DNA of 64,000 nt from Duganella sp. BJB476 (lineage in GTDB: Bacteria > Pseudomonadota > Gammaproteobacteria > Burkholderiales > Burkholderiaceae_D), in NCBI RefSeq assembly GCF_003416895.1, contig NZ_QVIO01000007.1, positions 62,001 through 126,000 on the forward strand, given 5' to 3'. The notes below the pieces were generated by a model. That model ran no database searches and was not told where the DNA came from. It saw only the letters and a list, made by a program, of their open reading frames with translations. A program made the position numbers and the translations under genes. Below, piece by piece: positions 19,787 to 29,176 of the stretch (position 1 is the first letter of the stretch; every line of letters starts with the position of its first letter).

Positions 19787-21019
19787 TCAGAAATTACCCA
19801 AGAACCATTCTTTCATGCGCTGCCATACTGCCTTCACCGAACCATCCTGACGCGTAACGATATGGCCACGCAGGTACTGCTTTTTCGCTTCCAACAACAG
19901 GCCCAGCACGGTCGCGTAGCGCGGGCTGCGCACCACGTCGGCCAGCTGGCCACGGTAGTCCGGCGTGCCGAGGCGCGCCGGTTTGAGGAATATGTCTTCC
20001 GCCATCTCGACCATGCCCGGCATGATCGCGGTGCCGCCGGTCAGCACGATGCCCGACGACAGCACGCCTTCGTAGCCCGACTCGCGCACCACCTGATGCA
20101 CCATGGCGAACAGCTCTTCGACGCGCGGCTCGATCACGGCGGCCAGCGCCTGGCGCGACAGGTTGCGCGGACCGCGGTCGCCCAGGCCCGGCACTTCCAG
20201 CGATTCGCCCGGATCGGCCAGCACCTGCTTGGCCACGCCGTAGCGGATCTTGATCTCTTCCGCCTCCGAGGTCGGGGTGCGCAAGGCCATCGCGATGTCG
20301 TTGGTGATCTGGTCGCCGGCGATCGGGATCACGGCCGTGTGGCGGATCGCGCCGTCCGAGAACACGGCGACGTCGGTGGTGCCGCCGCCGATGTCGATCA
20401 GCACCACGCCCAGTTCTTTTTCATCAGGCGTCAGCACCGCGTCGGCCGAGGCCATCGGCTGCAAAATCAGGTCGGACACTTCTAGGCCGCAACGGCGCAC
20501 GCACTTGACGATGTTCTGCACCGCCGACACGGCGCCGGTGACGATGTGGACTTTGACTTCCAGGCGGATGCCGCTCATGCCGATCGGCTCGCGCACGTCT
20601 TCCTGGCTGTCGACGATGAATTCCTGCGGTACCGTGTGCAGCAGCTGCTGGTCGGTCGGAATGTTAACCGCCTTTGCCGTTTCGATGACGCGCGCCACGT
20701 CGGTGGCCGTCACTTCCTTGTCCTTGATGGCCACCATGCCGCTGGAATTGAAGCTGCGGATATGGCTGCCCGCGATGCCGGCGTAGACATTGCGGATCTT
20801 GCAGTCGGCCATCAGCTCCGCTTCTTCCAGCGCGCGCTGTATCGATTCGACGGTCGCTTCGATGTTGACCACCACGCCCTTCTTCAGGCCTTTCGATTCG
20901 TGCTGGCCCAGCCCGATCACCTCGTGGCGTCCATCGCCCATCACCTCGGCCACCACGGCCACCACTTTCGAGGTGCCGATGTCGAGGCCAACGATCAGGT
21001 TTTTAGCGTCTTTAGTCAT
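19787..21019 (-). CDS. ftsA: Cell division actin-like protein FtsA
   Basis: A 410-residue actin/Hsp70-fold protein that anchors FtsZ filaments to the membrane. The phosphate-1 motif is VGLDIGTSKVVAVV, the 1C domain follows (CKIRNVYAGIAGSHI), phosphate-2 is GVVLIDIGGGTTDVAVF and the adenosine motif is GIVLTGGTAIMPGM. The C-terminal amphipathic membrane-targeting helix is present (WQRMKEWFLGNF). It starts ten bases after ftsQ ends, consistent with co-transcription, and is separated from ftsZ by an intergenic region. Confidence 0.98.
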   Translation of the reverse strand: MTKDAKNLIVGLDIGTSKVVAVVAEVMGDGRHEVIGLGQHESKGLKKGVVVNIEATVESIQRALEEAELMADCKIRNVYAGIAGSHIRSFNSSGMVAIKDKEVTATDVARVIETAKAVNIPTDQQLLHTVPQEFIVDSQEDVREPIGMSGIRLEVKVHIVTGAVSAVQNIVKCVRRCGLEVSDLILQPMASADAVLTPDEKELGVVLIDIGGGTTDVAVFSDGAIRHTAVIPIAGDQITNDIAMALRTPTSEAEEIKIRYGVAKQVLADPGESLEVPGLGDRGPRNLSRQALAAVIEPRVEELFAMVHQVVRESGYEGVLSSGIVLTGGTAIMPGMVEMAEDIFLKPARLGTPDYRGQLADVVRSPRYATVLGLLLEAKKQYLRGHIVTRQDGSVKAVWQRMKEWFLGNF

Positions 21020-21029
21020 TTATCTCTGC

Positions 21030-21821
21030 CTACTGTATTTTTTTCTTCACGATCGGTTTTGGCTTGGCTCCCTCGGCCGGAATCTTCAATCCCGTCGCAC
21101 TCAGTGCCAGCCCATTCTGGTAACGCATATCGATGGTCTCGATGTTCTGCAAGTGCTCCACCAGCTGCGGATAAATTCCCAGCAGGCGGTCCACCCTTTC
21201 CTTCAACGTGGTGCTGGTCTGTTCCCGTCCCAGCGCCACGCTCATGCCGTTATTCAGCTTCACCGTCCATGCATAGCGCCCCGACAGCGACAACGCCTCC
21301 GGCACCAGCTTGAGCGGCGCGAACCAGGTGCGCAGCTCGTCGTACCGCGACAGCACTTCCTTCTCGCTGCCCTCCGGTCCGTCGAACTCCGGCAGCACAT
21401 GGTCCTCTTCCGCCTCGGCCAGGTTGGCGGTGAACGACTCGCCCTTGGTCGACAGCAGCCTTCCATCCTCGCCCCACGTGCCCAGCGCCTCATGCTCTTC
21501 CAGCGCCACGATCAGCTGGTCCGGCCATTCGCGCCGCACCGTTGCGCGGCGTACCCAGGGCACCGATTCAAACGCCTGGCGCACCGCATCCAGATTCGTC
21601 GTGAAGAAGTTACCCTTGATGCGGCCCAGCGCGTTGTTACGCAGCGTCAGGTGATTCACATGCTTTAACTCGTCCTGCCCGATCGTCTCGATACGGATGG
21701 TGCGCAGCGTGAACATCGGCCGCTGCGCCACCCACCACACGCCTGCCGCGATGCATGCCAACAGCGTCAGGACGAAAATGCCGCTGGCGGTCGCATTCAA
21801 GGCTTTAGCGTCTTGCCACAT
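21030..21821 (-). CDS. ftsQ: Cell division protein FtsQ
   Basis: A 263-residue bitopic inner-membrane protein. After a short cytoplasmic tail (MWQDAKALNATAS) comes one transmembrane helix (GIFVLTLLACIAAGVWWVA), then the periplasmic POTRA domain (FTLRTIRIETIGQDELKHV in outline) and the beta domain (WVRRATVRREWPDQLIVALEEHEALGTWG) that binds FtsB/FtsL. The ATG at 21821 was chosen because it lies eight bases past the ddl stop; the open frame upstream of it runs within ddl. It ends in a basic tail (KPKPIVKKKIQ). It connects ddl with ftsA in the dcw operon. Confidence 0.96.
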   Translation of the reverse strand: MWQDAKALNATASGIFVLTLLACIAAGVWWVAQRPMFTLRTIRIETIGQDELKHVNHLTLRNNALGRIKGNFFTTNLDAVRQAFESVPWVRRATVRREWPDQLIVALEEHEALGTWGEDGRLLSTKGESFTANLAEAEEDHVLPEFDGPEGSEKEVLSRYDELRTWFAPLKLVPEALSLSGRYAWTVKLNNGMSVALGREQTSTTLKERVDRLLGIYPQLVEHLQNIETIDMRYQNGLALSATGLKIPAEGAKPKPIVKKKIQ

Positions 21822-21829
21822 GCTGTTAC

Positions 21830-22789
21830 TTAGCCCTTCATCTTCAAGCGCGCCGTGCGCAGGATTTCCACGCACAGATCTTCATAGCTGATGCCTTCCG
21901 CGCGCGCCGCCATCGGCACCAGCGAGTGGCCGGTCATGCCCGGCGAGGTGTTCACCTCCAGCAGGAACGGTTTCTGGTCGCTTTCGCGCAGCAGGAAATC
22001 GACCCGCCCCCAACCCTCGCAACCGATGGCGCGGTAGGCCAGCACGGCCAGGCGCTGCATCTCCTGCGTCAAGGCTTCCGGCAGCACGGCCGGGCAGAAA
22101 TACTTGGTGTCGTCGGTGAAGTACTTGTTCTGGTAATCGTAATTGCCTTGCGGGGCGACGATCTCCACCACCGGCAGCGGACGCGCGGTGGCGCCGGAAC
22201 CCAGCATGGCGACCGTGAACTCGCGGCCGGTGACGAATTCCTCGGCCAGCACCGAGTCGTCCAGCGCGGCGGCGATGCCGAAGGCGGCCTTGAATTCATT
22301 AGCCGCACTGACCTTGGTGATGCCGATGGTCGATCCTTCATGCGGCGGCTTGACGATCAGCGGCAGGCCCAGGTCGGCGCACACGGCGGCCAGGTCGGAA
22401 CCAGCATTGAGCACCGCGTAGCGCGGCGTCGGCAGGCCGGCGGCCAGCCAGACGATCTTGGTGGTGATCTTGTCCATGCCCACCGAGCTGGCCATCACGC
22501 CGCTGCCGGTGTAGGGAATGCCCAGCAGTTCCAGCGCGCCTTGCAGGCTGCCGTCTTCGCCGAAGCGGCCGTGCAGCGCGATGAACACGCGGTCGAATTT
22601 TTCGGCGGCCAGTTCAGCCAGCGTGCGCACGCCGGTGTCGAACAGGTGGGCGTCGATGCCCTTGCTTTGCAGGGCCGCCAGCACGCCGTTGCCGGACATG
22701 ATGGAAACGTCGCGCTCGGCGGAGCGGCCGCCGTACAGCACGCCGACCTTGCCGAAAGCTTTTGCGTCAACAGGAGTAAGGTGATTCAC
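21830..22789 (-). CDS. ddl: D-alanine--D-alanine ligase
   Basis: A 319-residue ATP-grasp ligase that makes the D-Ala-D-Ala dipeptide for UDP-MurNAc-pentapeptide. Signs are GVLYGGRSAERDVSIMSG at the start, FIALHGRFGEDGSLQGALELLGIPYTGSGV in outline, MDKITTK, the ATP-grasp loop PPHEGSTIGITKV and the C-terminal metal site FLLEVNTSPGMTGHSLVPMAA. The length and loop type match the DdlB form found in dcw clusters. It begins two bases after the murC stop and ends eight bases before ftsQ. Confidence 0.97.
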   Translation of the reverse strand: MNHLTPVDAKAFGKVGVLYGGRSAERDVSIMSGNGVLAALQSKGIDAHLFDTGVRTLAELAAEKFDRVFIALHGRFGEDGSLQGALELLGIPYTGSGVMASSVGMDKITTKIVWLAAGLPTPRYAVLNAGSDLAAVCADLGLPLIVKPPHEGSTIGITKVSAANEFKAAFGIAAALDDSVLAEEFVTGREFTVAMLGSGATARPLPVVEIVAPQGNYDYQNKYFTDDTKYFCPAVLPEALTQEMQRLAVLAYRAIGCEGWGRVDFLLRESDQKPFLLEVNTSPGMTGHSLVPMAARAEGISYEDLCVEILRTARLKMKG

Positions 22790-22791
22790 TT

Positions 22792-24183
22792 TCAGACCTT
22801 TGGATAGTTAGTCAGTTTGGCAGGGACGCCGCTGATCGAGCCTGCGCCCATGGTCATGACGACGTCGCCGTCGCGCACCACGCCCATGATGGTTTCCGGC
22901 ATATCGCCGATCGCCTCTACAAATATCGGTTCGGTCTTGCCGCGTGCGCGCAATGCGTGCGCCAGCGCGCGGCCGTCGGCGGCCACGATCGGCGCTTCGC
23001 CGGCGGCGTAGACTTCGGCCAGCACCAGCACATCGACGGTGCCCAGCACCTTGACGAAATCTTCAAACAGGTCGCGCGTGCGGCTGTAGCGGTGCGGCTG
23101 GAAGGCCAGCACCAGGCGGCGGCCGGGATAGGCGGCGCGCGCGGCGGCGGTGGTCACGTCCATTTCCAGCGGATGGTGGCCGAAGTCGTCCACCAGCGTG
23201 AACGTACCACCGCCGGGGATGGCGACGTCGCCGTATTTGGTGAAGCGGCGGCCGACGCCGGCGAAGGCGGCCAGGCCGGCTTGCGTATCCTTGTCTTCGA
23301 TGCCGATTTCGCGCGCGATGGCGATGGCCGAGCAGGCGTTCTGCACGTTGTGCAGGCCGGGCTGGTTCAGCACCACGTCCAGGTCGGGATAGCCTTCCTG
23401 GATCACGGTGAAGTGCATCTCGACGCCGACCGCGCGGGCGTTCACGGCGCGTACTTCGGCGTCCTCGTGGAAGCCGTAGGTCGTCACAGGCTTGGTCACC
23501 TGCGGCAGGATCGAGCGCACGTGCTGGTCGTCGATGCACAGCATGGCGCGGCCGTAGAACGGCAGGCGGTGCGTGAAGCTGACGAAGGCCTGCTTGAGCT
23601 TTTCGAAATCGTGCTCGTAGGTTTCCATGTGGTCGGCGTCGATGTTCGTGATGACTTCGATCATCGGCGTCAGGTTCAGGAACGATGCGTCCGATTCGTC
23701 GGCTTCGGCCACCAGGTATTCGCCGGTGCCCAGCTTGGCGTTGGCGCCGGCGGCGGTCAGGCGGCCGCCGATGACGAAGGTCGGATCCAGGCCGCCCTGC
23801 GCCAGCACCGATGCGACCAGGCTGGTGGTGGTGGTCTTGCCGTGCGTGCCGGCGATGGCGATGCCGCGCTTCAGGCGCATCAACTCGCCCAGCATCACGG
23901 CGCGTGGAACGATGGGGATCTTGCGGCTGCGCGCAGCCACGACTTCAGGATTGTCCTGCTGGACGGCGGTCGAGGTGACGACGGCGTCGGCGTCGCCGAT
24001 GTTCGCGGCGGCGTGGCCCTGGAATACCGTAGCGCCCATGTCGGCCAGGCGCTGGGTGACGGCATTGCTGCCCAGGTCCGAGCCGGACACGGTGTAGCCG
24101 AGCGTCAGCAGCACTTCGGCGATGCCGCTCATGCCGCTGCCGCCGATGCCGACGAAGTGAATATTTTGTACCTTATGCTTCAT
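22792..24183 (-). CDS. murC: UDP-N-acetylmuramate--L-alanine ligase MurC
   Basis: A 463-residue Mur ligase that adds L-Ala to UDP-MurNAc. The N-terminal Rossmann motif is HFVGIGGSGMSGIAEVL, the ATP P-loop is AGTHGKTTTTSLVASVL, the central metal/carbamate region is EADESDASFLNL, and the C-terminal domain has DDFGHHPLEMDVTTAAARA and FQPHRYSRT. The ATG at 24183 opens the conserved start (MKHKVQNIHFVG) and overlaps the murG stop by four bases (ATGA), implying coupled translation; the frame extends upstream only as a shadow in murG. Confidence 0.98.
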   Translation of the reverse strand: MKHKVQNIHFVGIGGSGMSGIAEVLLTLGYTVSGSDLGSNAVTQRLADMGATVFQGHAAANIGDADAVVTSTAVQQDNPEVVAARSRKIPIVPRAVMLGELMRLKRGIAIAGTHGKTTTTSLVASVLAQGGLDPTFVIGGRLTAAGANAKLGTGEYLVAEADESDASFLNLTPMIEVITNIDADHMETYEHDFEKLKQAFVSFTHRLPFYGRAMLCIDDQHVRSILPQVTKPVTTYGFHEDAEVRAVNARAVGVEMHFTVIQEGYPDLDVVLNQPGLHNVQNACSAIAIAREIGIEDKDTQAGLAAFAGVGRRFTKYGDVAIPGGGTFTLVDDFGHHPLEMDVTTAAARAAYPGRRLVLAFQPHRYSRTRDLFEDFVKVLGTVDVLVLAEVYAAGEAPIVAADGRALAHALRARGKTEPIFVEAIGDMPETIMGVVRDGDVVMTMGAGSISGVPAKLTNYPKV

Positions 24184-25247
24184 GCTAAATGTTCCAATAC
24201 TTGTGCGATAGCGTCGTTCGAATCGCGTTTGCCGACACTGCGCGCCGCCGTTGCCATGGTCTGGCAGGCGCCGCGGGTCAGCGTTTCCAACAGCGTCGCT
24301 ACACTCTGCGCGCTCATTTCCGATTGCGGCATGTGGATCGCCGCGTTCTGTTTCGCCATCCACTGCGCGTTGTCGCGCTGGTGGCTGGTGGTCGATGCGA
24401 CCAGCGGCACCAGCACGCTGGCCACGCCGGCGGCGGTCAGCTCCGACAGCGTGATCGCGCCGGCGCGGCAGATCACCACGTCGGCGTGGCTGTAGGCGGC
24501 GGCCATGTCGTCGATGAAGTCGACCACATTGGCCTCAACGCCCGCTTGCGCATAGGCTGTGCGCAGCGCATCGATGTTCTTCTTGCCCGACTGGTGCGTT
24601 ACCTGCGGACGCTGCGCGGCCGGGATCAGCGCCAGCGCGGCCGGCAGGTTGTCGTTCAGCGCCTTGGCGCCCAGGCTGCCACCCACCACCAGGATGCGCA
24701 GCGGACCTTCACGGCCGAAGAAACGCAGGTCCGGCGCGGCCATCTCCAGGATCTCCTTGCGCACCGGATTGCCGGTGACGACGGCCTTGCTGGCGGCCTT
24801 GCCGAAGTTGGCCGGGAAGCCGAAGCACACGCGCTCGGCGAACGGCACCAGCGTTTTATTCGACAGCAGCAGCGCGGCGTCGGCGTTGACCAGCACCAGC
24901 GGCACGCCGCGCAGGCGCGCCATCAGGCCGCCCGGCACGGTGACGTAGCCGCCCATGCCCAGCACCACGTCCGGCTTGCGGTTGCCGATGTAGCCGAAGC
25001 AGGCGGCGAAGGCCTTGACCATCTTCAGCGCGCCGCCCAGCGAGTGCTTCAAGCCCTTGCCGCGCATGCCGGTGAAGTCGATGCTGTCCATCGCGATGCC
25101 GTGCTTGGGCACCAAATCCTGTTCCATGCCGGCGGCGGTGCCCAGCCAGGTCACTTCCCAGCCGCGCGCGCGCAGCGTCTGCGCAATCGCCAGTCCGGGG
25201 AAAATGTGACCGCCGGTGCCGGCCGCCATAATCATCAATCGTTTCAT
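24180..25247 (-). CDS. murG: UDP-GlcNAc transferase MurG
   Basis: A 355-residue GT28 glycosyltransferase of the inner leaflet that converts lipid I to lipid II. The Gly-rich loops are MIMAAGTGGHIFPGLAIAQ and VLGMGGYVTVPGG; the UDP-GlcNAc site includes VVGGSLGAKALND and the C-terminal ICRAGAITLSEL. Length agrees with the family. It overlaps ftsW upstream and murC downstream by four bases each, so these genes are tightly coupled in the dcw operon. Confidence 0.98.
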   Translation of the reverse strand: MKRLMIMAAGTGGHIFPGLAIAQTLRARGWEVTWLGTAAGMEQDLVPKHGIAMDSIDFTGMRGKGLKHSLGGALKMVKAFAACFGYIGNRKPDVVLGMGGYVTVPGGLMARLRGVPLVLVNADAALLLSNKTLVPFAERVCFGFPANFGKAASKAVVTGNPVRKEILEMAAPDLRFFGREGPLRILVVGGSLGAKALNDNLPAALALIPAAQRPQVTHQSGKKNIDALRTAYAQAGVEANVVDFIDDMAAAYSHADVVICRAGAITLSELTAAGVASVLVPLVASTTSHQRDNAQWMAKQNAAIHMPQSEMSAQSVATLLETLTRGACQTMATAARSVGKRDSNDAIAQVLEHLA

Positions 25248-26464
25248 AGTCTGCCACCACGCATCAGGACCCGGTTCTCGTAGTCGATCCGGAGCAGGAT
25301 CGCGAGTCCGATGCAGTTAATTACCACACCCGTGCCGCCATAGCTCATCAGCGGCAAGGTCAAGCCCTTGGTCGGCAGCAGGCCAAGGTTGACACCCATA
25401 TTGATAAACGTCTGCACGCCGATCCAGATGCCGATGCCCTTGGCCGTCAGGCCGGCAAAGGTCTGGTCGATGGCGATGGCCTGGCGGCCGATGTCGAAGG
25501 CGCGCTTGATCAGCCAGTAGAACAGCGCGATCACCACCAGCACGCCGGCCAGGCCGAGTTCTTCGCCGATCACCGCCAGCAGGAAGTCGGTATGCGCCTC
25601 CGGCAGGTAGTGCAGCTTTTCCACGCTGCCGCCCAGGCCAACGCCAAAAATCTCGCCGCGCCCGAAAGCGATCAGCGAGTGGGTCAGCTGGTAGGCCTTG
25701 TTCAATGCATTGTCTTCTTCCCACGGATTGAGGTAGGCGAAGTAGCGCTCGCGGCGGAATTTGGACAGTGCGATGATGGAGCCGAAGATCACCACCAGCA
25801 CAGCGCCGATGCCACCAAACCAGATGGCGTTGATCCCGCCCAGGAACAGGATGCCCATGGCGATGCAGACGATCACGCCGAACGCGCCCAGGTCGGGTTC
25901 GAGCAGCAGCAACAGGCCGACGAAGCCGACCGCCGCCGCCATCGGCATGAAGCCCTTGGTCAGCTTGTGCATGTATTCCTGCTTGCGCACCGTGTAGTCG
26001 GCGGCGTACAGCACGGCCACGACTTTCATCAGCTCCGACGGCTGCACGTTGATCACTTTGAGCGACAGCCAGCGGCGGCCGCCGTTGACCACCACGCCGA
26101 GGCCGGGGATCAGCACCATCACCAGCAGCACCAGCGTGCCGATGAAGAGATACGGCGCGGCCTTCTGCAGGTCGCAGACGCGGATGCGGAACACGAACAG
26201 GCCGGCCAGCAGCGAGACGACGATGAACATCGCCTGCCGTTGCAGGAAGTAGGTATTCTGCCAGCGCACGTAGTTGGCGAACTTGGGCGAATCCGGCAGC
26301 GAGATCGAGGCCGAGTACACCATCACCATCCCGAGCAGCATCAACAGCAGCGTGACCCAGACCAGCGGCTGGTCGTATTCCATCATCTTCGATTGCCGCG
26401 CGCGGCTGTCCATCGACGGCGGCGTCGACTTGTCAGCAAAGCGGAACGGCATCTGGAAGGCCAT
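25244..26464 (-). CDS. ftsW: Lipid II glycosyltransferase FtsW
   Basis: A 406-residue SEDS-family membrane enzyme that polymerises septal glycan together with FtsI. A cytoplasmic tail of about 30 residues precedes ten hydrophobic segments. Family motifs include GGRRWLSLKVINVQPSE (loop with the conserved Arg-Trp and Gln-Pro-Ser-Glu), QLTHSLIAFGRGEIFGVGLGGS, LPEAHTDFLLAVIGEELG (with the catalytic Asp region) and the closing LPLMSYGGTGVVINCIGLAILLRI. The ATG shares its last bases with the murD stop (TGATG), and its own end overlaps murG by four bases. Confidence 0.97.
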   Translation of the reverse strand: MAFQMPFRFADKSTPPSMDSRARQSKMMEYDQPLVWVTLLLMLLGMVMVYSASISLPDSPKFANYVRWQNTYFLQRQAMFIVVSLLAGLFVFRIRVCDLQKAAPYLFIGTLVLLVMVLIPGLGVVVNGGRRWLSLKVINVQPSELMKVVAVLYAADYTVRKQEYMHKLTKGFMPMAAAVGFVGLLLLLEPDLGAFGVIVCIAMGILFLGGINAIWFGGIGAVLVVIFGSIIALSKFRRERYFAYLNPWEEDNALNKAYQLTHSLIAFGRGEIFGVGLGGSVEKLHYLPEAHTDFLLAVIGEELGLAGVLVVIALFYWLIKRAFDIGRQAIAIDQTFAGLTAKGIGIWIGVQTFINMGVNLGLLPTKGLTLPLMSYGGTGVVINCIGLAILLRIDYENRVLMRGGRL

Positions 26465-28005
26465 CAGAGCTCCTGTCCTGCATCGAGGGCGATCTCGCGC
26501 ACGGTGTCGATGAACACCTGGGCGCGATGCGCGTAGTTCTTGAACATGTCCATGCTGGCGCAGGCCGGCGACAACAGCACGGCGTCGCCGGCTTGCGCCA
26601 GTTCGCTGGCGCGCTTGACGGCTTGCGGCAGGTCGGTGCCGCAGTCTTCGATTTCATAGCCCAGGTCCGCCGATGCCTCCAGCGCGGCGCGGATCTGCGG
26701 CGCGTCGCGGCCGATCAGCAGCACGGCGCGCACGTAGCGCGATACCGGTTCGGCCAGCGGCGTGAAATCCTGGCCCTTGCCGTCGCCGCCCATGATGACC
26801 ACCAGGCGCTGGTTGGCGCCGGTGAAGGCCTTGCCCAAACCGTTCAAGGCGGCCACGGTGGCGCCGACGTTGGTGCCCTTGCTATCGTCGTAGTATTCGA
26901 CGTCGTTGATGGCGCTGACCAGTTCCACGCGGTGCGGCTGGCCGCGATACTCGCGCAGGCCGTGCAGCAGCGGCGCCAATGGCAGGTCGATGGCGCGGCA
27001 CAGGGCCAGTGCGGCCAGCGCGTTGGCGGCGTTATGCACGCCGCGGATTTGCAGCGCGTCGGCCGGCATCAGGTTCTTGACCATGCACTCAACCGGTGGC
27101 GGCGGTGGATCGTTTTTCTTGCGCTTCTTCGGTTCGCCCTCTTCTTCCGACGGCACGGCGGTGGCGAGCCACAGCACGCCGCGCTCGCTGTTCAGGCCCA
27201 GGTCGTCCCGCAGCGTCGGCGCGTCGGTGCCGAAGGTGACGTTCTGGCCGGTGGCGCTGGCCATGCGCATCACGGTGGCGTCGTCGCGGTTCAACACGCG
27301 CACGGTGTCGGCCGCGAAGATGCGGTGCTTGGCGGCGGCGTAGGACGGCATGTCGCCGTGCCAGTCCAGGTGGTCCTGGGTCACGTTCAATACGGTGGCG
27401 GCATCCGCCTCCAGCGTGAAGGTGGTTTGCAACTGGAAGGACGACAGTTCCAGCACCCAGATTTCGGGCAACTGCGCGGGCAGCGCGTCCTCCCCTGCCG
27501 GAGCGTCAAGCACTTCGCGCAGCACGTCCAGCGCGGCGGGGCTGATGTTGCCGGCCACGCGCACGGTCTTGCCGGCGCGTTCGCACAGCTGGCCGACCAG
27601 CGTGGTGACGGTGGTCTTGCCGTTGGTGCCGGTGATGGCGATGATCTTGGGCGTATAACCGCGTTCACGTTCCAGCGACTCCAGCGCCTGCGCGAACAGT
27701 TCGATTTCGCCCCATACCGGCACGCCGGCGGCGGCGGCGGCGGGCGCGATCCCGGCCAGTTCGCGGTACGGCGCCAGGCCGGGGCTGACGGCGACGAAGT
27801 CCACGCCTTCCAGCAACGACGCGCCGAACGGGCCGGCGACGAAGTCCACTTCCGGCACGGCCGCGCGCAGCGCCGGCAGGCGCTCCGGCGCTTCACGGGT
27901 ATCGGCCACGCGCACGCGCGCGCCGCTGCGGGCGAGCCACAGCGCCATCGCCAGACCGGATTCACCCAGTCCGAGTACCAGTGCGTTTTTGCCTTCGTAG
28001 ATCAT
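26464..28005 (-). CDS. murD: UDP-MurNAc-L-alanine--D-glutamate ligase MurD
   Basis: A 513-residue Mur ligase that adds D-Glu. The N-terminal lobe starts ALVLGLGESGLAMALWLA, the P-loop is ITGTNGKTTVTTLVGQL, the central region has LELSSFQLQTT and TQDHLDWHGDM, and the C-terminal domain has DDSKGTNVGATVAALNG and LLSPACASMDMFKNYAHRAQ. It is about 75 residues longer than E. coli MurD, partly from an insert rich in Glu, Lys and Pro (EEEGEPKKRKKNDPPPPP) before the MPADALQIRG segment; similar charged inserts occur in Burkholderiales MurD as far as I recall. It overlaps mraY and ftsW by one base each. Confidence 0.97.
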   Translation of the reverse strand: MIYEGKNALVLGLGESGLAMALWLARSGARVRVADTREAPERLPALRAAVPEVDFVAGPFGASLLEGVDFVAVSPGLAPYRELAGIAPAAAAAGVPVWGEIELFAQALESLERERGYTPKIIAITGTNGKTTVTTLVGQLCERAGKTVRVAGNISPAALDVLREVLDAPAGEDALPAQLPEIWVLELSSFQLQTTFTLEADAATVLNVTQDHLDWHGDMPSYAAAKHRIFAADTVRVLNRDDATVMRMASATGQNVTFGTDAPTLRDDLGLNSERGVLWLATAVPSEEEGEPKKRKKNDPPPPPVECMVKNLMPADALQIRGVHNAANALAALALCRAIDLPLAPLLHGLREYRGQPHRVELVSAINDVEYYDDSKGTNVGATVAALNGLGKAFTGANQRLVVIMGGDGKGQDFTPLAEPVSRYVRAVLLIGRDAPQIRAALEASADLGYEIEDCGTDLPQAVKRASELAQAGDAVLLSPACASMDMFKNYAHRAQVFIDTVREIALDAGQEL

Positions 28006-29174
28006 CAGCGCAGTTTCAAAGTAGAGAGACCGATCAGCACCAGCATCATCGTGATAATCCAGAAGCGCACGACGACCTGGGTCTCTTTCCAGCCTTTTTG
28101 TTCAAAGTGGTGGTGCAGTGGCGCCATCAGGAACACGCGGCGGCCGACGCCGAAGCGTTTCTTGGTGATCTTGAACCAGCCCACCTGGATAATCACCGAC
28201 ACCGTCTCGGCGACGAAGATGCCGCCCATGATGAACAGGACGATTTCCTGGCGCACGATGACGGCGATGGTGCCCAGCGCGCCGCCCAGCGCCAGGGCGC
28301 CGACGTCGCCCATGAACACCTGGGCCGGGTGGGTGTTGAACCACAGGAAGGCCAGGCCGGCGCCGGCCAGCGCGCCGCAGAAGATAATCAGTTCGCCCGC
28401 GCCGGGTATGTGCGGGATGAACAGGTACTTCGAATACGTGGCGCTACCGGTCAGGTAGGCGAACAGGCCGAGCGCCGAGCCGACCATAATCGTCGGCATG
28501 ATCGCCAGGCCATCCAGGCCGTCGGTGAAGTTAACGGCGTTGCTGGTGCCGACGATGACACAGTAGGTCAGCGCGATGAAGCCCCACACGCCCAGCGGAT
28601 AGCTGATGGTCTTGAAGAACGGTACGATCAAATCGGCCTTGGGCGGCAGGTCCATCGAGAAGCCCGACTGCACCCAGGCGAAGAACAGCTCGAATACCTT
28701 GCCGGCGTTGGGTGCGGACACCGAGAACGCCAGGTACAGCGCGGCGGCCAAGCCGACCAGCGACTGCCAGAAGTATTTTTCCGCCGAACGCATGCCTTCA
28801 GGGTCCTGACGCACCACCTTGCGGTAGTCGTCGACCCAGCCGACCGCGCCGAAGCCCAGCGTGACGACCAGCACCGGCCAGATCAAACGGTTGGACAGGT
28901 CGCACCACAGCAGCGTCGAGACGCCGATGGCGATCAAAAGCAGCACGCCGCCCATGGTCGGGGTGCCGTGTTTTTTCAGGTGGGTCTGCGGACCGTCGGT
29001 GCGCACGGCCTGGCCGTACTTCATGGCGGTCAGCTTGCGGATCACGGCCGGACCGGCCGACAGGCCGATCAGCAGCGCCGTCGCGGTGGCGAACACCGCG
29101 CGGAAGGTGATGAAGTTGAAGACCCGGAGTGGTCCGAGGTCCTGCTGAAAATACTGTGCGAGCCAGAGCAGCAT
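28005..29174 (-). CDS. mraY: Phospho-MurNAc-pentapeptide transferase MraY
   Basis: A 389-residue polytopic enzyme that transfers phospho-MurNAc-pentapeptide to undecaprenyl phosphate, forming lipid I. Ten hydrophobic segments are present. Conserved loops are KKHGTPTMGGVLLL, VGWVDDYRKVVRQDPEGM (the aspartate pair that binds magnesium), NFTDGLDGLAIMP and APLHHHFEQKGWKETQVVVRFW (the HHH loop). Start and stop fit the operon: two bases after murF and one base shared with murD. Confidence 0.98.
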   Translation of the reverse strand: MLLWLAQYFQQDLGPLRVFNFITFRAVFATATALLIGLSAGPAVIRKLTAMKYGQAVRTDGPQTHLKKHGTPTMGGVLLLIAIGVSTLLWCDLSNRLIWPVLVVTLGFGAVGWVDDYRKVVRQDPEGMRSAEKYFWQSLVGLAAALYLAFSVSAPNAGKVFELFFAWVQSGFSMDLPPKADLIVPFFKTISYPLGVWGFIALTYCVIVGTSNAVNFTDGLDGLAIMPTIMVGSALGLFAYLTGSATYSKYLFIPHIPGAGELIIFCGALAGAGLAFLWFNTHPAQVFMGDVGALALGGALGTIAVIVRQEIVLFIMGGIFVAETVSVIIQVGWFKITKKRFGVGRRVFLMAPLHHHFEQKGWKETQVVVRFWIITMMLVLIGLSTLKLR

Positions 29175-29176
29175 GA

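Noticed and set aside
22957..24495. Long plus-strand frame opposite murC/murG, and similar frames opposite ftsI, murE, murD, the collagenase and glpK
   Set aside because: All mirror confident genes, lack ribosome sites and have no recognisable family features.
27070..27180. Charged, Pro-rich insert in MurD as a possible novelty
   Set aside because: As far as I recall, comparable inserts at this position occur in other Burkholderiales MurD proteins, so it is probably lineage-typical.
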